Positions 47,501 to 56,368 are shown, numbered from the stretch's first letter. The stretch is DNA of 64,000 nucleotides from Variovorax sp. MHTC-1 (GCF_003984645.1 NZ_RWKI01000003.1:310001-374000); one strand, 5' to 3'. Notes: generated by a model not told the origin, from the letters alone. Program-made: numbers and translations.

Positions 47501-48445
47501 TCAGCGCGAACGCCTGCCCTCGGGTTTCCAGGGCTCGCTGCGAAAGCGCTCGATCAGGAAGTCGACCAGGACGCGCACTCGTTTGGGCGTCTTCGGGCGC
47601 CAGGGTGCGATCCACTGGATGTCGGCGTCCGGCATGGCGAACTGCGGCAGCACATGCACCAGTTCGCCCGATGCGAGCTGCGGGGCGATATCCCACAGGC
47701 TGCGCAGCATGATGCCCTCACCGGCGAGGCACCAGTCGCGCACCATCTCTCCCGAATTGCTCGACAGCGGGCCGCCCACGCGCACACGCGCCGCGCTGCC
47801 GTCCCTGACGTGACGCAGCGTCCAAAGTGCGGCCTCTCGCTCGCTGCCGTCGCCGTTCTCCCGGGCCACCAGGCAGTCGTGCGCGGCCAGCGCGGCGACG
47901 TCTGCGGGCTTGCCGCGCCGCTCGACGTAACTCGGCGCGGCGGCCAGCACGCGCTGGTTGCGCGCGATCCTGCGCGTGACCCAGTCGCCCGCGTGACGGC
48001 GCTGCACCGGCCACAACCAGAGCGCGCCGTCGTAGCCTTCAGCGCCGAGGTCCGGGAGTTGCTCCATCAACTGCAACTGGAGCTGCAACGCGGGATGCTG
48101 CTCGCGGAAAGCCGCGAGCGCCGGACCGAGCCAGCGGCGGCCGAATCCGAAAGTGGCAACGAGGCGGATCGTGCCGGCCAACTCGTTCTGGCGCTCGCCG
48201 AGCTCGTTCTCGAGCGCCGCAAAGCCGGCCAGCAAACCTCTGGCATGCAGGCACACGGCTTCGCCTTCGGCGGTGAGATTGAGCCGGCGCGTGGTGCGGT
48301 CGAACAGGCGCTGGCCGAGACGCAGCTCGAGTGCGCCCAGCCGCTTGGTCACCACCGAGGGAACGACGTCCAGCGCCGACGCCGCGCCGGCGAGGCTGCC
48401 GCGGTCGCGGATGGCGATCACCAGCTCCAGGTCTCTTCGATCCAT
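47501..48445 (-). CDS. LysR-family regulator, probably of the dehalogenase/tartrate-dehydrogenase pair
   Basis: A 314-residue regulator: helix-turn-helix GSLAGAASALDVVPSVVTKRL near residues 16-36 and a LysR effector domain from about 90. It is divergent from the hydrolase gene with about 75 bases between starts. The frame is open further upstream, but family homology begins at MDRRDLELV. The short region between contains CAATTGGCCAATTG (48468-48481), a palindrome that could be its operator. Confidence 0.85.
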   Translation of the reverse strand: MDRRDLELVIAIRDRGSLAGAASALDVVPSVVTKRLGALELRLGQRLFDRTTRRLNLTAEGEAVCLHARGLLAGFAALENELGERQNELAGTIRLVATFGFGRRWLGPALAAFREQHPALQLQLQLMEQLPDLGAEGYDGALWLWPVQRRHAGDWVTRRIARNQRVLAAAPSYVERRGKPADVAALAAHDCLVARENGDGSEREAALWTLRHVRDGSAARVRVGGPLSSNSGEMVRDWCLAGEGIMLRSLWDIAPQLASGELVHVLPQFAMPDADIQWIAPWRPKTPKRVRVLVDFLIERFRSEPWKPEGRRSR

Positions 48446-48467
48446 TGCTGCCAAATTGGAAAGTATC

Positions 48468-48481
48468 AATTGGCCAATTGT
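48468..48481. promoter_or_regulatory. Palindrome in the LysR/dehalogenase divergent promoter region
   Basis: The perfect dyad CAATTGGCCAATTG lies between the divergent starts at 48445 and 48520. LysR proteins bind imperfect dyads in such positions, so it is a candidate operator. The only evidence is position and symmetry. Confidence 0.4.
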
Positions 48482-48519
48482 TGCTTGATGCTGCGCGGTG
48501 CGCAACGCACAATCGGCCC

Positions 48520-49416
48520 GTGTTCGCTTCGTTCTCCACCTTCGAACTGTCGCGCAACGGCGTGCGGGTGCACGGCCGCATCGGCGGACAGGGCAAGCCA
48601 TTGCTGCTGCTTCATGGCCATCCGCAGACGCATGCGATCTGGCATCGCACGGCGCCGGCGCTGGCGGAGCAGTTCACGGTCGTCATGGTCGACTTGCGCG
48701 GCTACGGCGATTCGGGCCGGCCGGCGGCTGAGGCGGACCACGCCGCTTACAGCAAACGTGAGATGGCGCTCGATGCGCTGTACGCCATGCAGCAGCACGG
48801 CTTCTCCCGCTTCGGGGTGCTGGCACACGACCGCGGCGCGCGCGTGGCCCATCGGCTCGCGGCGGACCAAGCGCAGGCGGTCGAACGGCTCATGCTGCTC
48901 GACATCGCACCGACCCTCGCGATGTACCAGAACACGTCGGAAGCCTTTGCGCGCGCCTACTGGCACTGGTTCTTTCTGGTTCAGCCGCCGCCCTTGCCCG
49001 AGGCGCTGATCGAGTCCGATCCGGTGCGCTACGTTCGCAGCGTCATGGGCAGCCGCCATGCCGGTCTCACGCCCTTTGCGCCCGAGGCCCTGGCCGAGTA
49101 CGAGCGCTGCGCCGCGATAGACGGCTCCGCGCGAGGTATCTGCGAGGACTATCGAGCCTCGGCCGCGATCGATCTGGAACACGACCGGGCGGACATCGCC
49201 GCCGGCCTCCAACTGGCCCAGCCGCTGCGCGTGCTGTGGGGCGAACATGGCGCCGTGGGGCGCTGCTTCGACGTACTTTCGCTCTGGCGCGAACGCGCTC
49301 TCGATGTGTCGGGCGCAAGCTTGCCGTGCGGCCACTACATTCCCGAAGAAGCGCCGCGCGAGCTGCTGGCCGAGGCGCTGCCCTTTTTCAACGTACCCCA
49401 AGGATCTGAGACATGA
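48520..49416 (+). CDS. Haloacetate-dehalogenase-like alpha/beta hydrolase
   Basis: A 298-residue hydrolase resembling fluoro/haloacetate dehalogenase. The nucleophile position is Asp, not Ser, in LAHDRGARVAHRL, exactly as in those enzymes. LLLLHGHPQTHAIW is the oxyanion segment, WHWFFLVQPPP matches the halide-binding region, and the catalytic His is in LPCGHYIPEEAP. It may hydrolyse haloacetates or a related 2-substituted acid; soluble epoxide hydrolase is a weaker alternative. The start is taken as GTG 48520. It overlaps the next gene (ATGA). Confidence 0.8.
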   Translation: MFASFSTFELSRNGVRVHGRIGGQGKPLLLLHGHPQTHAIWHRTAPALAEQFTVVMVDLRGYGDSGRPAAEADHAAYSKREMALDALYAMQQHGFSRFGVLAHDRGARVAHRLAADQAQAVERLMLLDIAPTLAMYQNTSEAFARAYWHWFFLVQPPPLPEALIESDPVRYVRSVMGSRHAGLTPFAPEALAEYERCAAIDGSARGICEDYRASAAIDLEHDRADIAAGLQLAQPLRVLWGEHGAVGRCFDVLSLWRERALDVSGASLPCGHYIPEEAPRELLAEALPFFNVPQGSET

Positions 49417-50498
49417 GCACCCAACGAATCGCCGTCATCGCCGGCGACGGCATCGGCAAGGAAACCATGCCTGAAGGCCTGCGCGTGCTCGATGCCGCGG
49501 CACGCAAGTTCGGCATCGACCTCCATTTCGACCACTTCGATTTTTCGAGTTGGGACTACTGCGAGAAGCACGGCAAGATGCTGCCGGACGACTGGAAGGA
49601 TCAGATCGGCGGCCACGACGCCATCTATTTCGGCGCGGTCGGCTGGCCCGAGAAGATTCCGGACCATGTCTCGCTCTGGGGATCCTTGCTGCTGTTTCGT
49701 CGCGAGTTCGATCAATACATCAACCTGCGTCCCGCGCGCCTTATGCCGGGCATCGTCGCGCCCGTGGTTCGGCGGGACGGTACGCCGCGGCAGCCCGGCG
49801 AGATCGACATGTACATCGTGCGCGAGAACACCGAGGGCGAGTACTCCAGCATCGGGGGCCGCATGTACGAGGGGACGGCGAGGGAGATCGTCGTCCAGGA
49901 GACCGTGATGTCGCGCGTCGGTGTCGACCGCGTGCTCAAGTTCGCCTTCGAGCTCGCGCAATCGCGGCCGAAGAAGCACCTCACCAGCGCGACCAAATCC
50001 AACGGCATCTCGATCACCATGCCGTACTGGGACGAGCGCGTCGCCGAAATGGCAAAGAGCTATCCGGGCATCAAGCTCGACAAGTTTCACATCGACATCC
50101 TGACGGCGCACTTCGTGCAGCGCCCCGACTTCTTCGATGTCGTGGTGGCGAGCAATCTGTTCGGCGACATCCTGTCCGACCTCGGCCCCGCATGCACCGG
50201 CACGATCGGCATCGCACCGAGTGCGAATCTCAATCCGGATCGCACCGCGCCCTCGCTGTTCGAGCCCGTGCACGGCTCGGCGCCGGACATCGCCGGCAAG
50301 GGCATTGCCAATCCGATCGGGCAGATCTGGTGCGGCGCGATGATGCTGGAGTTCCTCGGCCACAAGCCCGCGCACGATGCCATCCTGGCGACGATCGAGA
50401 AAGTGCTGACACCTGCGAGTGGCGCACCGCGCACGCCTGACATCGGCGGCAGCGCAGGCACGAGCGACCTCGGCCGCGCGATCGCGCAGGCGCTCTGA
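49413..50498 (+). CDS. Tartrate dehydrogenase/decarboxylase-like enzyme (isopropylmalate dehydrogenase family)
   Basis: A 361-residue beta-decarboxylating dehydrogenase. IAVIAGDGIGKE opens the fold. IVRENTEGEYSSIGGR and SNLFGDILSDLG carry substrate and metal residues, and EPVHGSAPDIAGKGIANP binds NAD. The pattern fits tartrate dehydrogenase/D-malate dehydrogenase rather than LeuB, since no leucine genes are near. It is coupled to the dehalogenase-like gene, so the pair may convert a 2-substituted acid to a central metabolite. Confidence 0.84.
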   Translation: MSTQRIAVIAGDGIGKETMPEGLRVLDAAARKFGIDLHFDHFDFSSWDYCEKHGKMLPDDWKDQIGGHDAIYFGAVGWPEKIPDHVSLWGSLLLFRREFDQYINLRPARLMPGIVAPVVRRDGTPRQPGEIDMYIVRENTEGEYSSIGGRMYEGTAREIVVQETVMSRVGVDRVLKFAFELAQSRPKKHLTSATKSNGISITMPYWDERVAEMAKSYPGIKLDKFHIDILTAHFVQRPDFFDVVVASNLFGDILSDLGPACTGTIGIAPSANLNPDRTAPSLFEPVHGSAPDIAGKGIANPIGQIWCGAMMLEFLGHKPAHDAILATIEKVLTPASGAPRTPDIGGSAGTSDLGRAIAQAL

Positions 50499-50563
50499 AA
50501 AGAGCCGGCGCAAAACAACACTAAAATCGCGGTCCTCGCTGGGTTGCGCGGCCGAGTGTCGTA

Positions 50564-50592
50564 TTGACACCCCGTGGACCAGTGGTTGTAAT
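50564..50592 (+). promoter_or_regulatory. Strong candidate sigma-70 promoter for hupB
   Basis: A consensus TTGACA (50564-50569) and TGTAAT (50587-50592) are separated by an ideal 17 bases. Transcription would start near 50599, leaving a leader of about 125 bases before the GTG start. Confidence 0.75.
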
Positions 50593-50598
50593 CCTTGT

Positions 50599-50671
50599 CG
50601 GCAGTGCGCTGCCGGCGCGTCAGAACTGCCATCCTTTTCCATCTATCGCACCCCATGGCGTCGCCATGGGG
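50599..50671 (+). other. Structured 5' leader of hupB with two hairpins
   Basis: CGGCAG-TGCG-CTGCCG (50599-50614) forms a hairpin at the predicted 5' end. CCCCATGGCG-T-CGCCATGGGG (50651-50671) is a 21-base perfect inverted repeat. They lie between promoter and gene. Neither is followed by a T run, so they are not ordinary terminators. Confidence 0.55.
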
Positions 50672-50725
50672 CCGGCATTGTTTCTGACGTTACCCGATCA
50701 ACAATTTTTCCTGCAAGGGGCCCTT

Positions 50726-50998
50726 GTGAACAAAACCGAACTGATTGAGCACATCGCAAAAAACGCCGACATCTCCAAAGCCGCTGCCACGCGGGCACTT
50801 GAATCGACCATCGGCGCCATTCGTACCACGCTCAAGAAGGGCGGTTCCGTATCGCTCGTCGGTTTCGGCACCTTTGCAGTCGGCAAACGCGCTGCGCGCA
50901 CCGGTCGCAATCCACGCACCGGCGACGCGATTAAAATCAAGGCCGCCAAGATCCCGAAGTTCCGTCCCGGCAAGGCGCTCAAAGACGCGCTGAACTGA
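50726..50998 (+). CDS. hupB: HU-family histone-like DNA-binding protein
   Basis: A 90-residue HU subunit. It has the N-terminal helices [20 protein letters not shown], the arm segment [20 protein letters not shown] and the usual C-terminus [12 protein letters not shown]. It bends and compacts DNA in the nucleoid. The start is GTG at 50726 with AAGGGG upstream; longer in-frame starts lie upstream of the promoter and are ignored. A tRNA gene follows. Confidence 0.95.
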   Translation: MNKTELIEHIAKNADISKAAATRALESTIGAIRTTLKKGGSVSLVGFGTFAVGKRAARTGRNPRTGDAIKIKAAKIPKFRPGKALKDALN

Positions 50999-51015
50999 GA
51001 CACTGGTTCCCGGTG

Positions 51016-51091
51016 GGGTGCTTAGCTCAGCTGGTAGAGCGGCGCCCTTACAAGGCGTAGGTCGGGGGTTCGAACCCCTCAGCACCCACCA
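51016..51091 (+). tRNA. tRNA-Val (anticodon UAC)
   Basis: A 76-base cloverleaf: acceptor GGGTGCT pairs with AGCACCC, the D-arm has AGCTCAGCTGGTAGAGC, the anticodon loop CTTACAA holds TAC at 51049-51051, and the T-arm is GGGGGTTCGAACCCCT. CCA is encoded at 51089-51091. Confidence 0.97.
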
Positions 51092-51100
51092 CCCGATGCA

Positions 51101-51127
51101 AAGGCGAACACTGAGTTCGCCTTTTTT
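51101..51127 (+). terminator. Rho-independent terminator after tRNA-Val
   Basis: AAGGCGAAC pairs with GTTCGCCTT around ACTGA, followed by TTTT. It ends the hupB/tRNA-Val transcript before ppiD. Confidence 0.85.
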
Positions 51128-51165
51128 GTTTGCTGTTTCGTTCATCCCGCAGAGAGTGTCCAAGC

Positions 51166-53079
51166 ATGTTTGATTCCTTCCGCAAGTACAACAAGGTCAT
51201 CATGGGGCTCTTGTTCTTGCTGATCATTCCGTCGTTCGTGCTGTTCGGCGTCGATCGCTACCAGGGCGGCGGCCAAGGAGAGACGGTTGCCCGTGTAGAC
51301 GGCACCGACATCACCCGGCCGGAATGGGATGCGCAGCATCGCAACGAGGTAGACAGGATCCGGCAGCAGGCGCCCAACATCGAGCCGGGCTTGCTCGATT
51401 CGGACGCCGCCCGCTACGCGACGCTGGAGCGCATGGTGCGCGACCGCGTGCTCGCGGCAGCCGCTTCCAAGTCGAACATGACGGTGTCGGAAGAGCGGCT
51501 CGCGCGTTTGTTCGCCGAAGATACGGGCCTGGCTTCTTTCCGCACGGCCGACGGCAAGTTCGATCGCGAGCGCTTCATGCGTGCGACGGGCCGCACACCC
51601 GAGCAGTACGAAGCTTCGGTACGCGCCGATCTGGCGACGCAGCAGGTGCTGCTGGGCATTTCGGGGACGGCATTCGCCACGCCCGCCCAGGCAGCAGCCA
51701 CGCTCAATGCCTTTTATGACCGCCGCGAAGTGCAGGTCGCGCGCTTCAATCCGAGCGAGTTCGCGCCGAAGGTCAATGTGAGCGATGCCGATCTCGAGGC
51801 GTATTACAAGCAGCATGTTGCGCAATTCCAGGTGCCCGAGCAGGCGAGCGTCGAATACCTGGTGCTCGACCTCGAAGCGGCGAAGAAGAACATCGCGATC
51901 AATGAAGCCGATCTTCGCAGCTACTACGACCAGAACGCCGCGCGCTTCGGTACCAAGGAAGAGCGCCGTGCAAGCCACATCCTGATCACCGCGCCCGGGA
52001 GCGCGCCCGCTGCAGAGCGCGAGAGCGCGCGTGCGAAGGCGCAGCAGCTGCTGGCCGAAGTCAAGAAGGCGCCAGGCACTTTTGCCGATGTTGCGCGCAA
52101 AAATTCTCAAGATCCCGGGTCGGCGGAAAAGGGCGGCGACCTTGACTTCGTGACGCGCGGCGCCATGGTCAAGCCATTCGAGGATGCGATGTTCGCGCTG
52201 AAGAAGGGCGAGATCAGTGATGTTGTCGAAACCGAGTTCGGCTATCACATCATCCAGCTCAACGACATCAAGCCCGCGGTGATCCAGCCCTTCGAGCAGG
52301 CGCGCGCCGCCATCGAGAACGAAGTGCGCGGCCAGCAGGCCACGCAGGAGTTCGCCAAGGCGGCTGAGAGTTTTACCGACATCGTCTACCAACAGCCCGA
52401 CAGCCTGAAGCCGGCCGCCGACAAGTTGAAGCTCACCATCCAGACCGCGAGCAATGTCGGCCGCATGCCGGCGCCGGGCGCCACGGGGGCGCTGGCAAGC
52501 CGCAACTTCCTGAACGCGCTGTTTGCCGCCGATTCGCTCCAGCGCAAGCACAACACCGAGGCGATCGAGATCGGGCCCAACCAGCTCGCGTCGGGGCGCG
52601 TAACGCAATACAGCCCTGCGCGGGCACTGCCTTTCGAAGAGGTCAAGGACAGGGTTCGTACCCAGCTTGTCACCGAGCGTGCAGCCGCGCTCGCCAAGAC
52701 CGAGGGCGAGGCCAAGCTCGCGGCCTGGCAAGCCAAGCCGGACGATGCAAGCTTCGGCGCGGCGGTGACGGTTTCGCGGCTCGAGACGCAGTCGCAGCCG
52801 CTGCCTGTCATCGAAAGTGCCTTGCGGGCCGATCCCGCCAAGCTTCCTTCACTGGTTGGAGTCGATCTGGGCGCGCAAGGCTATGCCGTCGTGCGGGTCA
52901 ACAAAACGGTGCCCCGGACACCGCCGCCGCCCGAGGCGGCACAGCAGGAGACCCAGCAGGTCGCGCAGGCCGTTGCCGCGGCTGAGAATGCGGCGTACTA
53001 CGACATGCTGAAGAGCAGATTCAAGGCGGAGATCCTGGTGCCAAAGCCGGCGGATCCCATCGCTGTCGGCGGACGCTAG
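51166..53079 (+). CDS. ppiD: Periplasmic folding chaperone PpiD
   Basis: A 637-residue inner-membrane-anchored chaperone. A short cytoplasmic N-terminus is followed by one membrane helix (IMGLLFLLIIPSFVLFGV, about residues 12-29). A SurA-like N-terminal helical domain comes next, then a parvulin domain (RRASHILITAPG ... GGDLDFVTRGAMVKPFEDA ... FGYHIIQL, about 265-370). It helps outer-membrane and secreted proteins fold. It stands between two tRNA genes. Confidence 0.92.
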   Translation: MFDSFRKYNKVIMGLLFLLIIPSFVLFGVDRYQGGGQGETVARVDGTDITRPEWDAQHRNEVDRIRQQAPNIEPGLLDSDAARYATLERMVRDRVLAAAASKSNMTVSEERLARLFAEDTGLASFRTADGKFDRERFMRATGRTPEQYEASVRADLATQQVLLGISGTAFATPAQAAATLNAFYDRREVQVARFNPSEFAPKVNVSDADLEAYYKQHVAQFQVPEQASVEYLVLDLEAAKKNIAINEADLRSYYDQNAARFGTKEERRASHILITAPGSAPAAERESARAKAQQLLAEVKKAPGTFADVARKNSQDPGSAEKGGDLDFVTRGAMVKPFEDAMFALKKGEISDVVETEFGYHIIQLNDIKPAVIQPFEQARAAIENEVRGQQATQEFAKAAESFTDIVYQQPDSLKPAADKLKLTIQTASNVGRMPAPGATGALASRNFLNALFAADSLQRKHNTEAIEIGPNQLASGRVTQYSPARALPFEEVKDRVRTQLVTERAAALAKTEGEAKLAAWQAKPDDASFGAAVTVSRLETQSQPLPVIESALRADPAKLPSLVGVDLGAQGYAVVRVNKTVPRTPPPPEAAQQETQQVAQAVAAAENAAYYDMLKSRFKAEILVPKPADPIAVGGR

Positions 53080-53108
53080 TTTTTTGCCGCTACAATTGCA
53101 GGCTCTGT

Positions 53109-53185
53109 GGTGGCTGTAGCTCAGCTGGTAGAGTCCCAGATTGTGATTCTGGTCGTCGTGGGTTCGAGTCCCATCAGCCACCCCA
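53109..53185 (+). tRNA. tRNA-His (anticodon GUG)
   Basis: A 77-base tRNA including the extra G at position -1 (53109) typical of tRNA-His. The acceptor GTGGCTG pairs with CAGCCAC, the anticodon loop TTGTGAT holds GTG at 53143-53145, the T-arm is GTGGGTTCGAGTCCCAT, and CCA is encoded at the end. Confidence 0.97.
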
Positions 53186-53199
53186 ACCCCCTTTGACGA

Positions 53200-53232
53200 A
53201 AGCGCCGATCATTCGATCGGCGCTTTTTTTTG
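53200..53232 (+). terminator. Rho-independent terminator after tRNA-His
   Basis: AAGCGCCGATC and GATCGGCGCTT form an 11-pair stem with an ATTC loop, followed by a run of T. Confidence 0.92.
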
Positions 53233-53244
53233 GCGCGGCCTCAC

Positions 53245-53272
53245 TTGCGGCAATTGGGATTTGAATTAGAAT
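53245..53272 (+). promoter_or_regulatory. Candidate promoter for the H-NS-family gene
   Basis: TTGCGG and TAGAAT are separated by 16 bases in an unusually AT-rich stretch (53251-53300) before the H-NS-type gene. Such AT-rich, possibly curved DNA can also be bound by H-NS itself, allowing autoregulation. Confidence 0.45.
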
Positions 53273-53302
53273 TTTTACTTTCCAATTCAGAGGATTTCAC
53301 CA

Positions 53303-53641
53303 ATGGCCTCAACCCTTGCCGACATCAATTCCCAGATCAAGAAGCACGACGAGCAGATTGCGCAATTGCGCAAACAAGCCGAGGAACTGCGCAATCAGGA
53401 GCGCGCGGGTGTGATCGAGGAACTGCGCAAGAAGGTCGCAGAATACGGTTTGACTGCTGCCGATCTGAAACTCGGCACGCGTGGTAGCAAGCGCAGTACA
53501 GCGGTGGTCGGGACCAAGGCGGCTGCAAAGTATCGCAGCCCAACCGGTGAAACGTGGTCGGGTGGGCGCGGGCGCAAGCCGCGTTGGATCACGGAGGCAC
53601 TGGCCGCCGGCAAGTCGCTGTCGGACTTCGAGATCAAGTAG
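53303..53641 (+). CDS. H-NS-family nucleoid-associated protein
   Basis: A 112-residue H-NS-type silencer. The N-terminal coiled coil (about residues 5-50) mediates oligomerisation. The C-terminal DNA-binding domain has YRSPTGETWSGGRGRKPRWI, with the minor-groove motif GRGRKP. It coats AT-rich DNA. The terminator after it is shared with the convergent gene. Confidence 0.93.
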   Translation: MASTLADINSQIKKHDEQIAQLRKQAEELRNQERAGVIEELRKKVAEYGLTAADLKLGTRGSKRSTAVVGTKAAAKYRSPTGETWSGGRGRKPRWITEALAAGKSLSDFEIK

Positions 53642-53660
53642 ACGGTTTGTGAGTCCTCGT

Positions 53661-53687
53661 AAAAAGCCCGCAGGTGCGGGCTTTTTT
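53661..53687. terminator. Bidirectional rho-independent terminator
   Basis: AAAGCCCGCA pairs with TGCGGGCTTT around GG, with T runs on both strands. It sits between the convergent H-NS and quinone-reductase genes. Confidence 0.9.
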
Positions 53688-53704
53688 ATTGGGTGCGGCA
53701 GGCC

Positions 53705-54691
53705 TCAGTTGACCATCACGAGCTTGCCTTTGACGCCGCGCGAACCCATGTGTGCGTAGGCGGCCTTCAACTCTGCCATTGGCATGGTGCGGTCGATCAC
53801 CGGCTTGATCTTGCCTTGGCCGTACCACTTTGCCAATTCGGCCATCATCTGCGCATTGGCCTTGGGTTCGCGCTTGGCGAAATCCCCCCAGAACACGCCG
53901 ACCAGCGATGCGCCTTTGAGCAGCGTCAAATTCAATGGCAGCGAGGGAATGGGGCCGGCGGCGAAGCCCACGACCAGATAGCGTCCGCGCCAACCGATCG
54001 AACGGAATGCAGGTTCGGCGAATTCGCCACCGACGGGGTCGTAAATAACATCCGGACCTTTGCCCTCGGTCGCCGCTTTGATGGCCTCGCGAAAGCCGCT
54101 GGGCAGCGCTTGCGTGGTGTAGTTGATCGTGAGATCGGCGCCGATGGATTTGCAGAGCTCGCATTTTTCATCGGTGGAGGCGGCAGCGATCACTTTGGCG
54201 CCGGCAGCCTTGGCGATCTGGATCGCGGCCGTTCCGACGCCGCCGGCTGCGCCGAGCACGAGCACGGTTTCGCCGGCCTTGAGCTGCGCCCTGTCCATCA
54301 GCGCGTGCCACGATGTCGCGTAGATCATGATGAAAGCCGCCGCATCGACATGGCCGAAGCCCTCGGGCAGCGGCATGCAGAGGGCCGCCGGCGCCAGCGT
54401 GTGGGTGCCGAAGCCGCCGGTGCCGGAAAGACAGGCGACGTTCTGGCCGACTTGCAGATGAGTCACTCCGTCGCCGAGAGCTGCCACCACGCCTGCATAT
54501 TCGGACCCGGGCACGAAGGGCAGCGGCGGCTTGATCTGGTACTTGTTCTGAACGATCAGCAGATCGGGGAAGTTGAGGCTGGCCGCCTTGATTTCGATCA
54601 ACACCTGGCCCGGGCCGGGGGTTGGGGTCGGCAGTTCTTTCCAGGTCAGGGCGTCGACGCCGGTGGGTTTTTCGCAGAGCCATGCGTGCAT
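53705..54691 (-). CDS. Zinc-independent MDR oxidoreductase (NADPH:quinone reductase type)
   Basis: A 328-residue medium-chain dehydrogenase/reductase. The NADP-binding segment is VLGAAGGVGTAAIQIAKAAG near residues 148-167, and the entry segment is PGSEYAGVVAALG. The catalytic-zinc Cys/His pair of alcohol dehydrogenases is absent, fitting quinone reductase or 2-alkenal reductase. AAGGAG precedes the ATG at 54691. Confidence 0.85.
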   Translation of the reverse strand: MHAWLCEKPTGVDALTWKELPTPTPGPGQVLIEIKAASLNFPDLLIVQNKYQIKPPLPFVPGSEYAGVVAALGDGVTHLQVGQNVACLSGTGGFGTHTLAPAALCMPLPEGFGHVDAAAFIMIYATSWHALMDRAQLKAGETVLVLGAAGGVGTAAIQIAKAAGAKVIAAASTDEKCELCKSIGADLTINYTTQALPSGFREAIKAATEGKGPDVIYDPVGGEFAEPAFRSIGWRGRYLVVGFAAGPIPSLPLNLTLLKGASLVGVFWGDFAKREPKANAQMMAELAKWYGQGKIKPVIDRTMPMAELKAAYAHMGSRGVKGKLVMVN

Positions 54692-54817
54692 GCTCGTATC
54701 TCCTTGAGGGGGTACTCTGGGGCAATGAATCCGGGTCATGATAGGCGGCCCGACAGGTCGGCATTGTCCCTGTCGTGACGCATCGCCCGCCTACAATCGC
54801 GCGCACTCACAGACGAC

Positions 54818-55582
54818 ATGAAGATACTTATTTCGAACGACGATGGCTTCCAGGCGCCCGGCATCGTTGCGCTGCACGATGCACTGAAGGAGGTGGCGGA
54901 AGTCGAAGTGGTCGCACCCGAGCACAACAACAGCGCCAAGTCGAATGCGCTCACGCTGGCGGCGCCGCTTTACGTGCACACCGCGCACAACGGCTTTCGC
55001 TACGTGACCGGTACGCCCGCCGACTGCGTGCACATCGCACTCAAGGGACTGCTCGACTATCGGCCCGATCTCGTGGTTTCCGGCATCAACAACGGCGCCA
55101 ACATGGGGGACGACACCATCTACTCGGGCACCGTCGGTGCTGCGATGGAAGCCTACCTTTTCGGCATTCCAGCGATCGCGTTCTCCCAGATCGAGAAGGG
55201 CTGGGCCCATGTCGATGCCGCCGCCCGCGCGGCCCGGCGACTGGTGGAGCAGATCGAACGCGAACGCATGCTCGAGGGCGGCGCGTTCCTGCTCAACGTC
55301 AACGTGCCGAACCTGCCCTTCGACAAGCTGAAATCGATCAAGGTTTGCAGGCTGGGGCGCCGCCATGCAGCCGAAAAGGTCATTACGCAGGACAGCCCGC
55401 GCGGCGAGACCATGTACTGGATCGCGGGGGCGGGCAGCGCCAAGGACAGCGGCGAGGGCACCGACTTCCATGCGACGGCGGCTGGCCACATTGCACTCAC
55501 GCCATTGCAGATCGATCTGACCGACCATGCCAACCTGGGTCAGTGGCGCGAGACGGTGGCTCGCCTGGGCGAGTCCTCCTGA
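54818..55582 (+). CDS. surE: 5'-nucleotidase SurE
   Basis: A 254-residue survival-protein-E phosphatase. MKILISNDDGFQAPGI carries the metal-binding Asp pair, NNSAKSNALT the Ser/Asn ligands and SGINNGANMGDDTIYSGTVG the conserved core. It hydrolyses nucleoside monophosphates. It heads the surE-pcm-nlpD-rpoS order common in proteobacteria. Confidence 0.96.
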   Translation: MKILISNDDGFQAPGIVALHDALKEVAEVEVVAPEHNNSAKSNALTLAAPLYVHTAHNGFRYVTGTPADCVHIALKGLLDYRPDLVVSGINNGANMGDDTIYSGTVGAAMEAYLFGIPAIAFSQIEKGWAHVDAAARAARRLVEQIERERMLEGGAFLLNVNVPNLPFDKLKSIKVCRLGRRHAAEKVITQDSPRGETMYWIAGAGSAKDSGEGTDFHATAAGHIALTPLQIDLTDHANLGQWRETVARLGESS

Positions 55583-55583
55583 A

Positions 55584-56357
55584 ATGGCGAGCCAGCGACC
55601 CGGATTCCCCGTTCGGCTCACACCCACCGCGTCGGCCGTGACGCGCGGGCGCACGTCCGCCGTGCCTGCCAAGCCGCTCGTCCATCACACACCTTCGATG
55701 GCCTCGGACGCCGTGCGTGCGCGCATGGTTCAGCGGCTCGCTGCGCAGGGCATTGCCGACGCGCGGGTGCTGCGCGCGATGGGCACGGTCGGGCGTCATC
55801 TTTTCGTCGACAGCGCGCTGGTCAATCAGGCCTACGAAGACACGAGCCTGCCGATCGGTCTGGGCCAGACCATCTCGAAGCCGAACGTGGTGGCCCGCAT
55901 GATCGAACTCCTGCTCGGCGCTCCCGCATTGGCAAACAAGCCCACCGATCGCCTGGGCCGCGTGCTCGAGATCGGGACTGGCTGCGGCTACCAGGCGGCG
56001 GTGTTGAGCCACATCGCGACCGAGGTCTACAGCATCGAACGCCTGCGCGGATTGCACGAGCGAGCGCGCACCAATCTCCGCTCGTTCCGGCTGGCCACGG
56101 TTCATCTGCTGCTGGGTGACGGTATGGTGGGTTATGCGAAGGGTGCGCCTTACGCGGGCATCATCGCAGCAGCCGGCGGCGAAGCGGTGCCGGAGGCTTG
56201 GATCGCGCAGCTGGCCGTGGGCGGCCGGATCGTCGCGCCGACCCAGTCCGCGGTCGGTAAACAAGCCCTTGTCGTGATCGACAAAACAGCGCGGGGATTG
56301 GAGCGCCGCATTCTTGAGGCGGTTCACTTTGTCCCCCTAAAATCGGGAATTGCTTGA
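55584..56357 (+). CDS. pcm: Protein-L-isoaspartate O-methyltransferase
   Basis: A 257-residue repair methyltransferase that uses S-adenosylmethionine on damaged aspartyl residues. The SAM motif is VLEIGTGCGYQAAVLS, preceded by the family segment LPIGLGQTISKPNVVARM. It has an N-terminal extension of roughly 40 residues compared with E. coli Pcm; the internal ATG at MASDAVRAR could instead be the start. One base separates it from surE. Confidence 0.93.
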   Translation: MASQRPGFPVRLTPTASAVTRGRTSAVPAKPLVHHTPSMASDAVRARMVQRLAAQGIADARVLRAMGTVGRHLFVDSALVNQAYEDTSLPIGLGQTISKPNVVARMIELLLGAPALANKPTDRLGRVLEIGTGCGYQAAVLSHIATEVYSIERLRGLHERARTNLRSFRLATVHLLLGDGMVGYAKGAPYAGIIAAAGGEAVPEAWIAQLAVGGRIVAPTQSAVGKQALVVIDKTARGLERRILEAVHFVPLKSGIA

Positions 56358-56368
56358 AGGAAGAACAC

